DNA of 19,735 nt, taken from NCBI GenBank assembly GCA_900642245.1, contig CAAAJI010000007.1, positions 652,968-672,702 on the forward strand. Reading direction: 5' to 3'. The translations under genes were made by a program, and so were the position numbers. The notes beneath the pieces are model-generated. The model did no database searches and was not told where the DNA came from. It was given only the letters and a program-made list of their open reading frames with translations. Below, piece after piece: positions 1 through 8,673 of the stretch; position 1 is the stretch's first letter, and each line of letters opens with the position of its first letter. Source of the DNA: Fragilaria radians (Eukaryota; Bacillariophyta; Fragilariophyceae; Fragilariales; Fragilariaceae).

Positions 1-2519
1 AATCTTTTGTGAGGAAAGTTCAAGCGTTGAGACTCGCAAACAAGGTATTGGAGGATACACGACGTCAAGAGATTGCTTCTGTTCTTATTCAGGCTCGTTT
101 TAGACGATTTCAGAAAGGAAAACTCAAGCTACAACAACAGCGACATGCTGCAGTTGTGCTGCAATCCTTTTTCCGGATGCTGACAGCGCTTTATCTAATC
201 CAAAAGCGAAAGAGAGCAATTTTGAATCTTCAAAGACTTACTCGTGGTTACTTACTGCGCTCACAAATCAAGTATTCCTGTTGTAGTGCAACTTCGATTC
301 AATCATACTGGAGAGTATTCAAAATTAGGAAATTGTACATAGCCAAAAAGTCATCGATTATTATGGCGCAAGCAACCATTCGAAGTTGTCTAGCGAAGCG
401 AAAAGCTAAGATGCTTCGAAAGTCTATTGCAGTACTTCAAGGCTTCGGACGACGCGTTACAACGGAACGGCAGAATCGAAAAATGAAGCTAGCTAATGCT
501 GCATTGCAACTGCAGAAAACTTATCGTGGTTTCAGGATACGGTGCAATATGTATAGCCTTTACAGGGCTGCGCGGAAGCTACAATCTTTTTGGAGGATGG
601 TGCGATGTAGAAAAATGTTTAAAGAGACTCTACATCGTATCATATCATCCCAAGCTATAGCACGAAGGATAATTGCATATCGCCTTTCTCGAGAAAAATT
701 GGATTCAATACTCGTGATACAAGGATTCATTCGCGTTGTCTTAGCGAAAGCAGAAGGAAGGCAAAAGAAAGCTGAACGGGATAGACGCTTGAGAATGGAA
801 GCCTCTGCAGTACACCTTCAACGGATGTTACGAGGTTTCCGTACAAGAAAAATCTTACGAAGGAAGGAGAATGCATCGAAAGTCATTCAAAAAAATTTTA
901 GAATGTACAAAGCTCTAATCGAGCGCAGAATTACATTGACTCATATTACGCTCGTGCAAAGCCTTGTACGCTTGCGACAAGCAAGTAATTCGATCCCCAA
1001 GAAATTGTCGGCAATATCCAGAATTCAACATGCAGCTCGTCAATGGATTGACTGTAAGAGAGCTAAGGCAACGCTATCTGAATTGAAAAAACAGAGACAG
1101 GCTTTAACTATCGCAACGGTGAAACTCCAAAGCTTTTACCGTCGTTTCAAGGAAATAGAGCTTTTGAAGCGAATTACTGCAGCTACCAAGATCCAGAAAA
1201 CATGGCGATGCTACGTGTGTCATGTAGACTTCGTCGTTGTAATGTTTGAGATCCTTTGCATTCAGCGATGTGCGAGGACCTACCTACACCGGTGTCGGCA
1301 ACAAAGAAGGTTCAACTGTGCAATTTTAATTCAGGCAAAATTCCGAGCTATCATTGCACGTCAACTTTATTTAAAGTACATGCGCAGTATCATCAGGTTG
1401 CAAGCTTCTTGTCGTGGCCGATGTATTCGAAAAAATCTAAAATTGAGTGGAGATGCAGCGAATGCAATCCAACACATGTTTAGGCAATATGTAGCACAGA
1501 AGAAACGCGAATGTTTTAGGCTTGCAGCTATTGAGGTTCAAAGAGTCTATCGCGGTAGCCTCGCCAAAAAGAATGTCAAACTTCAAATATCAAAGATATT
1601 TTGCTTGCAGAGAGCAATTCGTTGCTTTTTAGCACGACAAAATCTTCAGCGTATGCGTCGCGAAAGAAGAGCAAGAAATTACTACAAGGAATCAAGAATC
1701 AAACTGATCCAACAAGTTTTCCGACAGCATAGGGAATTTAGAATCAAATCCAAAGCAGCATTTACGATTCAGAGAGCAATCAAAGCATCATGGATTCGCC
1801 TTAGAGAGCGCAGGTTTATCTTTGCGGTAGTTCAGATACAAGCCCTCGCGAGAGCCAATAGAATCCGGAGGGGACTAACGAAAGCTAAACGCCTAATTTA
1901 CCTCCGCGTTGTAGCGGCTAACGAGCGTGCTAAGAAGAATCCTAGTATGGTCCTCGGAGTCAGAACTCAGAGAGCACTTCGGGAATTACAAACAAGTAAG
2001 CGACTGACTGAAATAATGGAGGCCGCCAAGGTACTTGAGACTTCGACTAGACTATCAATCAAGTGCTGCTTTGCTTTTGTTGAAATTGGAGCTCCTAACA
2101 TATTATACAGTCTGATTGGAACTTGCAACAGGAGCTTACCACACATTGAAATTCTATATTTTGTATTACTTACACTTTACAATGTTTCACAACACAAAAA
2201 GTTATTGGGGGAAATTTGCTCTACAAAAGGTGCTGACCTCTTTCTGGACTTAGTGCAAATGCTTCGAGAAAGAAAGGAAATTTTGGGAGTGGCACTCACT
2301 CTTTTATCTCGTGTAGTAAAGCATGACGAAAGATGTACGAAGATTTGCTCCAAGCCTGAAAATATTAAACGTCTGAATCACGTTTTGAAGAAAATATCTT
2401 CCACTGAAAACCAAACAAATAGGCTTGCCCGTGATAAACATTCACTGAATGCTAAGCGTTTCAAGGATCCAGTGAAAGTCTTGCGTGGTCTTCTTGCTCA
2501 CTTAAATGGTACCGAATAG
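1..2519 (+). CDS. ASPM: ASPM/abnormal spindle-like protein, C-terminal part (5' end outside window)
   Basis: The frame is open from the first bases of the window to a TAG at 2517-2519, giving about 838 residues without an intron, so the start lies to the left. About 25 IQ-type motifs follow one another at roughly 20-30 residue spacing (examples: VLIQARFRRFQKGK, ALQLQKTYRGFRIR, RLQASCRGRCIRKN). IQ motifs form basic helices that bind calmodulin or myosin-type light chains. After the IQ array, from about residue 650, comes a helical segment with a CNRSLPHIE element, which matches my memory of the armadillo-like C-terminus of animal ASPM (CNRS-P--E). In animals and plants ASPM proteins sit at spindle poles and minus ends of microtubules with calmodulin and katanin. 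The N-terminal microtubule-binding and calponin-homology domains would lie outside the window. A myosin tail is less likely because the array is far longer than six IQs and ends in the ASPM-type domain. Confidence 0.88.
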   Translation, partial: SFVRKVQALRLANKVLEDTRRQEIASVLIQARFRRFQKGKLKLQQQRHAAVVLQSFFRMLTALYLIQKRKRAILNLQRLTRGYLLRSQIKYSCCSATSIQSYWRVFKIRKLYIAKKSSIIMAQATIRSCLAKRKAKMLRKSIAVLQGFGRRVTTERQNRKMKLANAALQLQKTYRGFRIRCNMYSLYRAARKLQSFWRMVRCRKMFKETLHRIISSQAIARRIIAYRLSREKLDSILVIQGFIRVVLAKAEGRQKKAERDRRLRMEASAVHLQRMLRGFRTRKILRRKENASKVIQKNFRMYKALIERRITLTHITLVQSLVRLRQASNSIPKKLSAISRIQHAARQWIDCKRAKATLSELKKQRQALTIATVKLQSFYRRFKEIELLKRITAATKIQKTWRCYVCHVDFVVVMFEILCIQRCARTYLHRCRQQRRFNCAILIQAKFRAIIARQLYLKYMRSIIRLQASCRGRCIRKNLKLSGDAANAIQHMFRQYVAQKKRECFRLAAIEVQRVYRGSLAKKNVKLQISKIFCLQRAIRCFLARQNLQRMRRERRARNYYKESRIKLIQQVFRQHREFRIKSKAAFTIQRAIKASWIRLRERRFIFAVVQIQALARANRIRRGLTKAKRLIYLRVVAANERAKKNPSMVLGVRTQRALRELQTSKRLTEIMEAAKVLETSTRLSIKCCFAFVEIGAPNILYSLIGTCNRSLPHIEILYFVLLTLYNVSQHKKLLGEICSTKGADLFLDLVQMLRERKEILGVALTLLSRVVKHDERCTKICSKPENIKRLNHVLKKISSTENQTNRLARDKHSLNAKRFKDPVKVLRGLLAHLNGTE

Positions 2520-3309
2520 ATGATACCGGCATGATCCAAAGTTGAGAAGAATTAGACTGCTTGAAGCGTTTTCCCTATCAAATTCATGTGCGAATGAAAG
2601 CGGGTGTCGATCAGAGAAGCATCAACGAGATCGTTAAGCTTCAATTTTAACCTCCTAGTGAAAGTGCAATTCTTCGCAAATTTATTTATATCTAGTTCTT
2701 GCCTTAAATATGGCATTACTTATCACTCCAATCATCGATAGGTGAATGATATTTACGATTTTATAACCACATCTTTCAATCCTGTTTCCCGTGGCTGCAG
2801 TAATGATCGGCTCATCCTTACGATCATCACAATTTGGTCCATCTATAGTTCCAACGTAGCTCGTAATCGAGACCGCTTAAACAAAAATGTGATGTAACAG
2901 TACTAGTAAAATCATGAACATAACCTTGAAAATTTGTTTTACTCCCGTGAGGTGAAAAAGTCAACTCAGAACTAATGTGTTGTTGTGAGTCTTAAAATAT
3001 ATCACTTTTTCTTCTCCGATTTTGTGTTATAATTAATATATTGTTTGGTTTTTCGTCATTATCCCAAATATATGATGGGAATAAGCGTAGCCAATTTAAC
3101 TTTTACTCTCATCAAGTAGAGGGGTATACATGTGGATGCATCACGGCGCTATAGCTTTAGATGATAAAGATACCTATCAATACTTCCTTATAAGTTAAAC
3201 TACTTCTCTAATCCTAATGCTGAGTCAGGGCTCAGGAAAAAAAGGAGATCTGAGTCAGATCTTGTGAAACGAAAACAAGTTTTCACCAGGCCGATACAGT
3301 AGCCACCGT
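2520..3309. other. intergenic: 3' flank of ASPM gene and 5' flank of the 3310 gene
   Basis: No coding frame of note. The first part is presumably the ASPM-like 3' UTR. There is a small inverted repeat with 7-bp arms at 2803-2809 and 2821-2827. The last 90 bases before the next gene carry two TGAGTCA boxes, annotated separately. I see no tRNA or other structured RNA here. Confidence 0.5.
3221..3262. promoter_or_regulatory. paired TGAGTCA (bZIP/AP-1/GCN4-type) boxes, one inside a 17-bp palindrome
   Basis: TGAGTCA occurs at 3221-3227 and again at 3251-3257, exactly 30 bases apart. The second copy is the centre of AGATCTGAGTCAGATCT (3246-3262), two 8-base arms that are perfect reverse complements around one central G. 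The first is followed by CTCAG, making a smaller imperfect palindrome. TGAGTCA is the classical binding site of bZIP dimers, and stramenopiles have many bZIP factors. The pair lies about 50-90 bases upstream of the ATG at 3310. Function is inferred from the motif, spacing and position only. Confidence 0.4.
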
Positions 3310-4691
3310 ATGGCACTCACTTCCCTAGATGGAGCGTGGAGATGCGGGGTGAAGGCGACGGATGTAGATTCTTTCGGATATCATCGGTGAGTGTCGAATA
3401 GCAACGGTGCTATTAGCATGGACCATGTCAATGACAAAAGGAGCCTGTAAGGGATTAAATATTTTGTTCTACATTTGATTTACGGATGTAAGCAGAATCA
3501 CCAATAGAGCATTCATGGGGAATACTTGATTTGTTTTTTTCATTGCTTTTTGTAGATCTGGTGACAACGCCAGTTACTGAGATCTTTCCAGTTGGTAAGG
3601 TAGATTGCATTAATAATCATGACACTTCCAAATGCACAAATTCAATTAAGACATAGTCTTGAATGAATTTAGTGGTGTTTAACAATGCTTATAAATGAAG
3701 AAGATAATTAACATCTTTCAGGACCGTCATATCAATACGGTAGGAATAACTGCATATTCCTAAGTAACAAAGGGGAATCTATCAAGGTTCACGATTCATG
3801 AATCTAAGCCATGAATCTAAGACCACAAAGCCTAGAGGCTGAGTGTTGAATCTAGCACGTAAGCTAAAGAGACTACGTGGTCAAGGAAACAAGTTGCAAT
3901 TGATTCACAAGAGATCTAATGTAAAAGTAACTTTCAGATCATAACTTACAATTAGTTTGACATGAGTTGAATGTTTCTACTCAGTTTGCTTTTCAAGACC
4001 CGTTTTTCTGCATGTTTTGTCGGAAGCTTGGAAAAAGGTACATGGAAGGTCCTCAGGTTATAATGTTATTGTTTTATTATCAGGGTTTAAACATTGTTCT
4101 TCGGGCTGGTAGTCATTTAAAGATTGCTATTTTTTCTTGACTTTGGTCAGCAATGGTTGTTAGTGGCTTATCAAGCATCTGAATTGAATTAGGTGTGGAG
4201 TCCCTTTGTGCATTCAGGCTAGAACCATCCGTAAATGTTCCTGAGTTACTTTATCTTCATTCAATGTATAGCTATCTTCTATGTGTGTCACTATCAAAGC
4301 AGCTGCATACTTTTAATAACATCTTCTTTCTTTTTCCAGAGATTGACACTTGTATTCAAGAATTGTCACTGCTTGATTTAATAGTTCACCTTGATCTTGT
4401 GTTCAGCACCGCTGGAAACAGTCATGATTGAGTTGGAAACCAACATTCCTGAAGGTTGTTCCTTTATCTTTCAACTTTCTATAAAAGTGATCTTGTGTCT
4501 TTACAGAGACTTATCTATTTGCAATCAAAAATTTGAATCAGGGAATGTCCTTGTTTTTCTTGGAATATCTCCTAGAACAAAACTTATTTCAGATTCGAAA
4601 CGAAATTTCCAGCAAAACGCAATTAACCAAATCAGTGAAGTGGAAATTCCAGCAAAATATGATAAACCAAATCATAACTTGCCTCGAGTAG
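3310..4691 (+). CDS. intron-rich protein-coding gene of unrecognised family (reconstructed exons; middle unresolved)
   Basis: No single long ORF exists here, but phase-consistent exons can be read. The start is ATG at 3310 (MALTSLDGAWRCGVKATDV). Exon 1 is 3310-3446 with donor GTAAGG, and exon 2 is 3556-3594 after TTTTTGTAG with donor GTAAGG. Exon 3 begins at 3722 after CATCTTTCAG. Between about 3740 and 3984 the splicing is unclear. Then follow 3985-4037, 4084-4108, 4193-4230, 4385-4454 and 4507-4691, ending in TAG. The phases across these last four introns (46, 84, 154 and 52 nt) all agree, which is hard to get by chance. The C-terminal part reads AWKKGLNIVLRAGVESL, then APLETVMIELETNIPE and MSLFFLEYLLEQNLFQIRNE. 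Exon 1 needs one base skipped near 3376/3377 to join VDSF to DIIGECRIATVLLAW. I do not recognise the family. It could be a live gene, or a recent pseudogene given the break and the unresolved middle. Confidence 0.55.
4602..4674 (+). repeat. two-copy direct repeat inside the last exon of the 3310 gene
   Basis: A segment GAAATTTCCAGCAAAA...AACCAAATCA (4602-4634) recurs as GAAATTCCAGCAAAA...AACCAAATCA (4643-4674), with a few substitutions and one base missing. The period is 41 bases. It lies inside the final coding exon and is read in two different frames, so it looks like an old local duplication that the coding frame has absorbed. Confidence 0.55.
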
Positions 4692-5091
4692 CAGAGCATT
4701 ATTTGGTTTCTTACTTATAAAATAAAGGTGAGTAATGCCGTTTCAAATTTGAACCATGGATCATCATGTTATGTGTGAATCCACCGCTGGCTGTCAATTT
4801 GCTTAAGCCACTTTTTAGTTGGACATAGCTAATCAGGATTTGCATCAAAGCAACTCCTTGGCAAGTTTTTTTTATCTCAATGACTTACAGTCACTGACAG
4901 AAGTTCTCTCACAAATTTTTCATGGGTACAGCACTACCGTGGTTCCTACTGTAGCATTCACAGCTGACGTGAGGCATCGGAATTACAGTCAATCCTCTAA
5001 TTTGATGTATGTGTTAGTCTTCATACCATCATTTCTTTTGTTGCGAAGTAGTACGCCATATCTGTATTTGCCTACACTGTAAAACAAAGCC
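4692..5091. other. intergenic, upstream of the OPA3-like gene
   Basis: Between the stop at 4691 and the OPA3-like ATG at 5092 I see no convincing coding exon. The open frame from 4819 to 5082 starts with TTG and shows no domain or codon pattern, so I treat it as chance. This stretch presumably holds the 3' UTR of the upstream gene and the promoter of the OPA3-like gene. Confidence 0.45.
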
Positions 5092-5694
5092 ATGGCACAA
5101 GCTATCCCTGTCGCGAAATTAGGCACATTATTGGTGAAGACTTTATCGAAGCCATTGTCAAAGCAAATCAAAATTCAATTCTCTCAGTACCCTATTGGAC
5201 AGCGTATTCTCGAAGGTGTTGGGCAAGGAATGCATAATATTACCTCCCGTTTAACAATTTGGAGCTCGGGATATCGTGTTCGTTCTATTACTCCGTTGGA
5301 GCAGAACGAGGCAATTAAGCAAGGAGCAGACTTTGTTGGTGAATTTTTTGTAGTAACTGTTAGTGCCGGCCTATTGATATGGGAGTACAATCGTTCCAAT
5401 GAGTCTGCAAAGGCTAAGGAGATGGCAAAGCAAGCCGTAGCTCAAGCAGAACGAGATGCCCTGCAGCAAAAATTGATTACTCTAGATGTGCGACTTAAAG
5501 CACTAGAGGAAGTTGTCAAGGCAAACCAGGCTAGCATTTTACACATGGCAGGTCTTGGAGGAAAAACGTATCAAGCACCGAAAAATATAGTCAAGATTAG
5601 AGACGACGACGACGATGATGATGAAAGTAATAAACCTGATGCGAATGACGTTGACACGAAATCAGCACGACCTTGGTGGCGTTTTGGCTATTAG
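5092..5694 (+). CDS. OPA3: OPA3-like mitochondrial membrane protein
   Basis: This is an intact, intronless 200-residue frame with ATG at 5092 in a good context (AAAGCCATGG). The N-terminus (PVAKLGTLLVKTLSKPLSKQ) has the family's MAKL...SKPL pattern and is basic and amphipathic, as expected for mitochondrial import. A conserved E-x-G-A-(D/E) region precedes a hydrophobic stretch at about residues 82-99 (FVGEFFVVTVSAGLLIWEY), followed by a coiled coil at about 105-150. OPA3 family proteins sit in mitochondrial membranes and affect mitochondrial shape and lipid homeostasis; human OPA3 is mutated in optic atrophy and 3-methylglutaconic aciduria. An odd point is the acidic tail of seven Asp plus Glu (171-178), encoded by a GAC/GAT triplet repeat near 5602-5624. 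It is convergent with the cyclophilin gene, with 120 bases between the two stops. Confidence 0.9.
   Translation: MAQAIPVAKLGTLLVKTLSKPLSKQIKIQFSQYPIGQRILEGVGQGMHNITSRLTIWSSGYRVRSITPLEQNEAIKQGADFVGEFFVVTVSAGLLIWEYNRSNESAKAKEMAKQAVAQAERDALQQKLITLDVRLKALEEVVKANQASILHMAGLGGKTYQAPKNIVKIRDDDDDDDESNKPDANDVDTKSARPWWRFGY
5601..5625 (+). repeat. GAC/GAT trinucleotide microsatellite in the OPA3-like gene
   Basis: About eight consecutive GAC, GAT and GAA codons encode a run of Asp and one Glu. Triplet repeats of this kind vary in length between alleles without breaking the frame. Confidence 0.7.
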
Positions 5695-5814
5695 TTGCGA
5701 CATGATACATAGTTTCCATGACACCTAAATACGTATTTCGGAATACTTCAATACCGATGTAACTATTTTTAATCGATGCTACCTTTGAGAATTTTCATAT
5801 GTTTTTCATTCGCA

Positions 5815-6640
5815 TTACGAACTTTTGCCATTAACTTTCTTGTTCCTGACCGAAAACTTGATTACCATTGCAAGTAGAACAACAGAAAAAATTCCAGCCA
5901 TAACTATCAAATCATATTCCGTATCAGTTTCTTTTACGCGGGCCCTTAGCGCTTGAAATTTATTCTCGAGTTTTTCTCTAAATCCAGTCTTCAACGATGT
6001 GTCATTTACCTTAACAGGCTTCGGCGTCCATTCTTCGATAGATTCTGAGGTATCATTATCCGCTCCGTTCTTATCCACTTCATTTTCTGAACTACTTCTT
6101 TTCACTCGGCAAGTGTGGAATTTATCTGTCAAAGGGAAATTGTCTTCAATGTAAGATCTTCCACTATAAATCTTTCCTTGAACGGGACCCTTTCCCCATG
6201 GCGGCATATCACCATAAGAGTAAAGATTTCGAATATTTTCCATACCACCTTACAACCTTTCCGATTGGGGTCTCCCATTTTTGGGTCCCTAAACTTTTGG
6301 AGTTGCCATAGGATATAAAGAGTTGTGAGGTTCGGGAGTTATCTCCTGATCCTGCATAACTAATTGTTCCTTCCTCAAATGGTATGGGAGGGTTAAATTG
6401 TGGATCATCAGGAATAGGATTTCGAGCAAACTTTTTCAAATCTTGACTAGTAGAATAGGTTATCCCAAATTGCACCAGAAACTTCGGCACGACGCGGAAA
6501 AAATGACTCCCGTCATAGAAACCTCTTTCAAAGAGCTCCACTGCTCGATCATAACCCATAGGCGACCAGGAACGATTGAGTTCCATGGCAAAATCGCCTT
6601 TTGACGTACCGCATTCAATGACTGCTGTCTCTCCAGACAT
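5815..6640 (-). CDS. tail-anchored cyclophilin-type peptidyl-prolyl isomerase, interrupted by a 1-base frame break at 6250
   Basis: Two reading frames together make one cyclophilin. The first runs from ATG at 6640 to about 6251 (130 residues); the second runs from 6249 to the TAA at 5815-5817 (144 residues). The first part has SHFFRVVPKFLVQFG with the Arg equivalent to CypA Arg55 (residue 49) and Gln63 (residue 57), then FEEGTISYAGSGDNS, SQLFIS and ETPIGKVV. The second starts GGMENIRNLYSYGD and continues with the conserved PPWGKGPVQGKIY. The join needs exactly one base (A at 6250) to be skipped. After an acidic Ser-rich linker and a short coiled coil comes a hydrophobic segment (about residues 243-262) and a basic C-terminus, so the isomerase domain should face the cytosol from a tail-anchored membrane position. 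A GTAAGG donor overlaps the break, but splicing there to the first in-range AG (TTTATAG) would delete conserved residues and not restore the frame. The gene could be live with an assembly error or frameshifting, or be a young pseudogene. Confidence 0.8.
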
Positions 6641-7784
6641 CTTAATGAACAAAGGATAAAAATTGTTCTAGAGAACGCAATGGAATGTAATTATTTTTTT
6701 GAATCTCCTTCCCAATATGAAAATATCTCGTATGCATAACGAACGAAACAAATTTGGACTCGGATCATTTCATCTCAACTACAGATAGGGTCTACTAAAC
6801 GAGATGACAATTTCACTTCCATCGTTTGCAATCATTATCATTTACTGCCAATAGCACAATTCCAAGGCAGATTTGATTGATCCATAAGAGAAGATCAACC
6901 TGACTTGCATTTTAGCCACAATTCTAAGGAAAATTCACCAAAATTAAGCCTCATGTTACTTTGGTACAGTGAACTAGACTGAAATTGGATTGAAACTTGC
7001 GTTCAACCTTTCCATTCATATTTGATGCTCTAAGTAGTAGAATCCAGCTCTTAATCAATGATTCTTGTCGTGATCTTCCAATGCTTTTAGCAACATGTAA
7101 CATTTTTATCACACAGATACTAATGAATGTTCCGATCATTTCATAATAACTTTGGTGTTTTTTTCAATTTTTCAATTTTGATAGTTCAGGAGGTAAGTTT
7201 AAAAAAAGCCTGCGCAATCCGTAAAGAATACCCAGAACTCAGATACTCAGAATCCTTTACCTGTAACATGTAATGCAGCATATTCAATAAAGCTCCCTCT
7301 CCTTGATTCCTTCGTCCTTACGCAAACAATCAATTCAACAAAGGTTCGATGAAGACTTTCTCCTGACCCCCCCCCCTCCCCCCAAGGCAGGGCAGAAACT
7401 GCTTTTTTACTCCTGCTGAAGGAGGAAAGAACAAATTTTTTTCAAGGCTCTATATATCCTATGAATGTTCGACATTTACTCTAAATTTATAGCATCCTCG
7501 TATATACATGCATTCGGATGAAGGAGCCGCCTGGACCGTTTCTTTCATTCAATACTTTGAAAACTTGCAATGAGAATTGTTAAATTTGCAAGAGTAATTA
7601 GGGCATAGGCAGGATTGTTACAAAGCTGTGGTCTCTGTGAGGAGGATGTCTAGGAAAATTTAAGCAAATGCATCAATTATCTTTTCAACTTAAAATGATT
7701 TGATCAATTTTGTAATTGATGTGATTGTAATTGGATGTCAACAATATTGGTTATTTGTTTTCAGATGATCCACATTTTTCACTA
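6641..7784. other. intergenic, no confident gene
   Basis: This contains the promoter of the cyclophilin gene and about 1 kb without a convincing coding exon. A minus-strand ATG frame of 62 codons at 6951-7139 has no recognisable feature. A short plus-strand frame from the ATG at 7508 reads MHSDEGAAWTVSFIQYFENL and looks coding-like but stops after 21 codons. A pyrimidine-rich stretch ending TTGTTTTCAG just before 7765 looks like a 3' splice site. Confidence 0.4.
7367..7383 (+). repeat. C10-T-C6 homopolymer tract
   Basis: Ten C, one T and six C in a row. The opposite strand is a G-run capable in principle of G-quadruplex formation. A nearly identical tract lies at 9511-9526. Confidence 0.75.
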
Positions 7785-8063
7785 ATGGATAGGCCATTGG
7801 GAGGACAGGAAAAGGGTATGTTTGTGCAATACATTGGTAAGAATGCCATTGAGCTGCATTCTTCTCCACAAACAGAGCATTCTCAATTCTTTTTGCATTT
7901 ATTTTGTGCTACCATTAAAAGGTTACTTGAAGGTATTCAAGCAATGAATGAAACGCAATTTAAATCAATTGGCGTATCTCCTTTTTTGTCTTCCTACGAT
8001 AGAAGAAATCGCTTCATAAAATGGCTATCAAGAGCTTTGAATATGATGGTGACAACGAAATGA
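7765..8063 (+). CDS. hypothetical coding exon or short gene (unrecognised)
   Basis: An open frame follows a good acceptor (TTGTTTTCAG, ending at 7764) and runs to a TGA at 8061-8063. Read from the acceptor it gives DDPHFSLMDRPLGGQ; the first ATG is at 7785. The composition is protein-like (GMFVQYIGKNAIEL, then FFLHLFCATIKRLLEGI), yet I recognise no family. Upstream exons are not identified. Its end overlaps the 8021-8143 frame in another register. It could be the last exon of a spliced gene, a short gene, or a relic. Confidence 0.3.
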
Positions 8064-8143
8064 GAAAGCATGATCCTGGCTCTACCGGAAGCTACGGTTC
8101 TACGTTATTCTCACCCTTGATTGGTCATATTAAATCTTTCTAA
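8021..8143 (+). CDS. short coding-like frame, MAIKSFEYDGDNEMRKH... (40 aa)
   Basis: ATG at 8021 opens a 40-residue frame ending in TAA, with a soluble, charged then Gly/Ser/Tyr-rich composition (DPGSTGSYGSTLFSPLIG). The same frame is open back to CTACGATAG at about 7993-8001, which could be a splice acceptor. It overlaps the end of the previous frame in another register, and no splice joining the two keeps phase. It may be the first exon of a gene whose later exons I cannot place, or a last exon. No family recognised. Confidence 0.27.
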   Translation: MAIKSFEYDGDNEMRKHDPGSTGSYGSTLFSPLIGHIKSF

Positions 8144-8375
8144 TATTATAAATTTTGCATTACGTTTGATAAACTATCAGGTTGAGCATCAACCAAGGCT
8201 CACAGAAATCAACAAAGATATATTTACCATAAATTGATGGGCCTCCCTTTCTTCACGCTGCAAGGACATGGCCTTCGGTGTAATGAAGAAATTCAATGGT
8301 CGGTTACATCACTGGAAGTCTTTTTTTGCTTCGTAGAACAATTCAATGCACATCGTCGTACACGTGTGTTAAAGT

Positions 8376-8489
8376 GAAGGAATCAACCAGTACGGAATGC
8401 TGAAAAATTCATTATAAGAAACTCGAGTTAAATTACCATCCGTAGCTAGTGGTCTAGGGGCGGTTCAATTCCGTCATACGGTAGTATTT
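8376..8489 (+). repeat. dispersed repeat, copy A (tRNA-like B-box, hairpin)
   Basis: About 114 bases are clearly similar to 13716-13830, sharing blocks such as TACGGAATGCT, CCGTAGCTAGT and GTCTAGGG. Copy A contains GGTTCAATTCC (8463-8473), a perfect match to the RNA polymerase III B-box consensus GGTTCRANNCC, preceded by TAGCTAGTGG, which resembles part of an A-box. The spacing is too short for a complete tRNA. It ends in a small hairpin, CCGT-CAT-ACGG. It may be a tRNA-derived short element or a fragment of a larger one; the family is not identified. Confidence 0.6.
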
Positions 8490-8673
8490 TTGACACACGT
8501 GAATGCCACGCATCATCAACTCTGCGAGTTTTATTGTTTGTTTGCCATGACTACCCATCAGACAAAAATGAAGGCAAGAGTATCAATGGATAAAAATAGA
8601 CATTGGAGATCGCCCTGTTTCTTGTCACTCTAAAAAGCCAAGTAGTACTACTCTTTCCACAATAGGGGCCGAA

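Noticed and set aside
3302..3330. A further copy of the dispersed repeat, suggested by CCACCGTATGGC
   Set aside because: The resemblance is short, and this sequence is the start codon region of the 3310 gene.
3397..3414. Hairpin AATAGCA-ACGG-TGCTATT as a structured RNA
   Set aside because: It lies inside a stretch that reads as coding (ECRIATVLLAW) and has no further supporting structure.
4195..4431. 78-codon plus-strand ORF as a gene of its own
   Set aside because: It starts at a non-ATG codon and runs through a well-formed intron (GTAAATG at 4231). Only its first 36 bases are coding, as part of the reconstructed gene.
6180..6253. Intron beginning GTAAGG at 6253 as an explanation for the cyclophilin frame break
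   Set aside because: Splicing to the TTTATAG acceptor leaves the wrong phase and deletes the conserved YSYGDMPPWGKGP segment.
8445..8490. tRNA gene
   Set aside because: The A-box-like and B-box sequences are only about 10 bases apart. There is no room for an anticodon arm and no acceptor stem.
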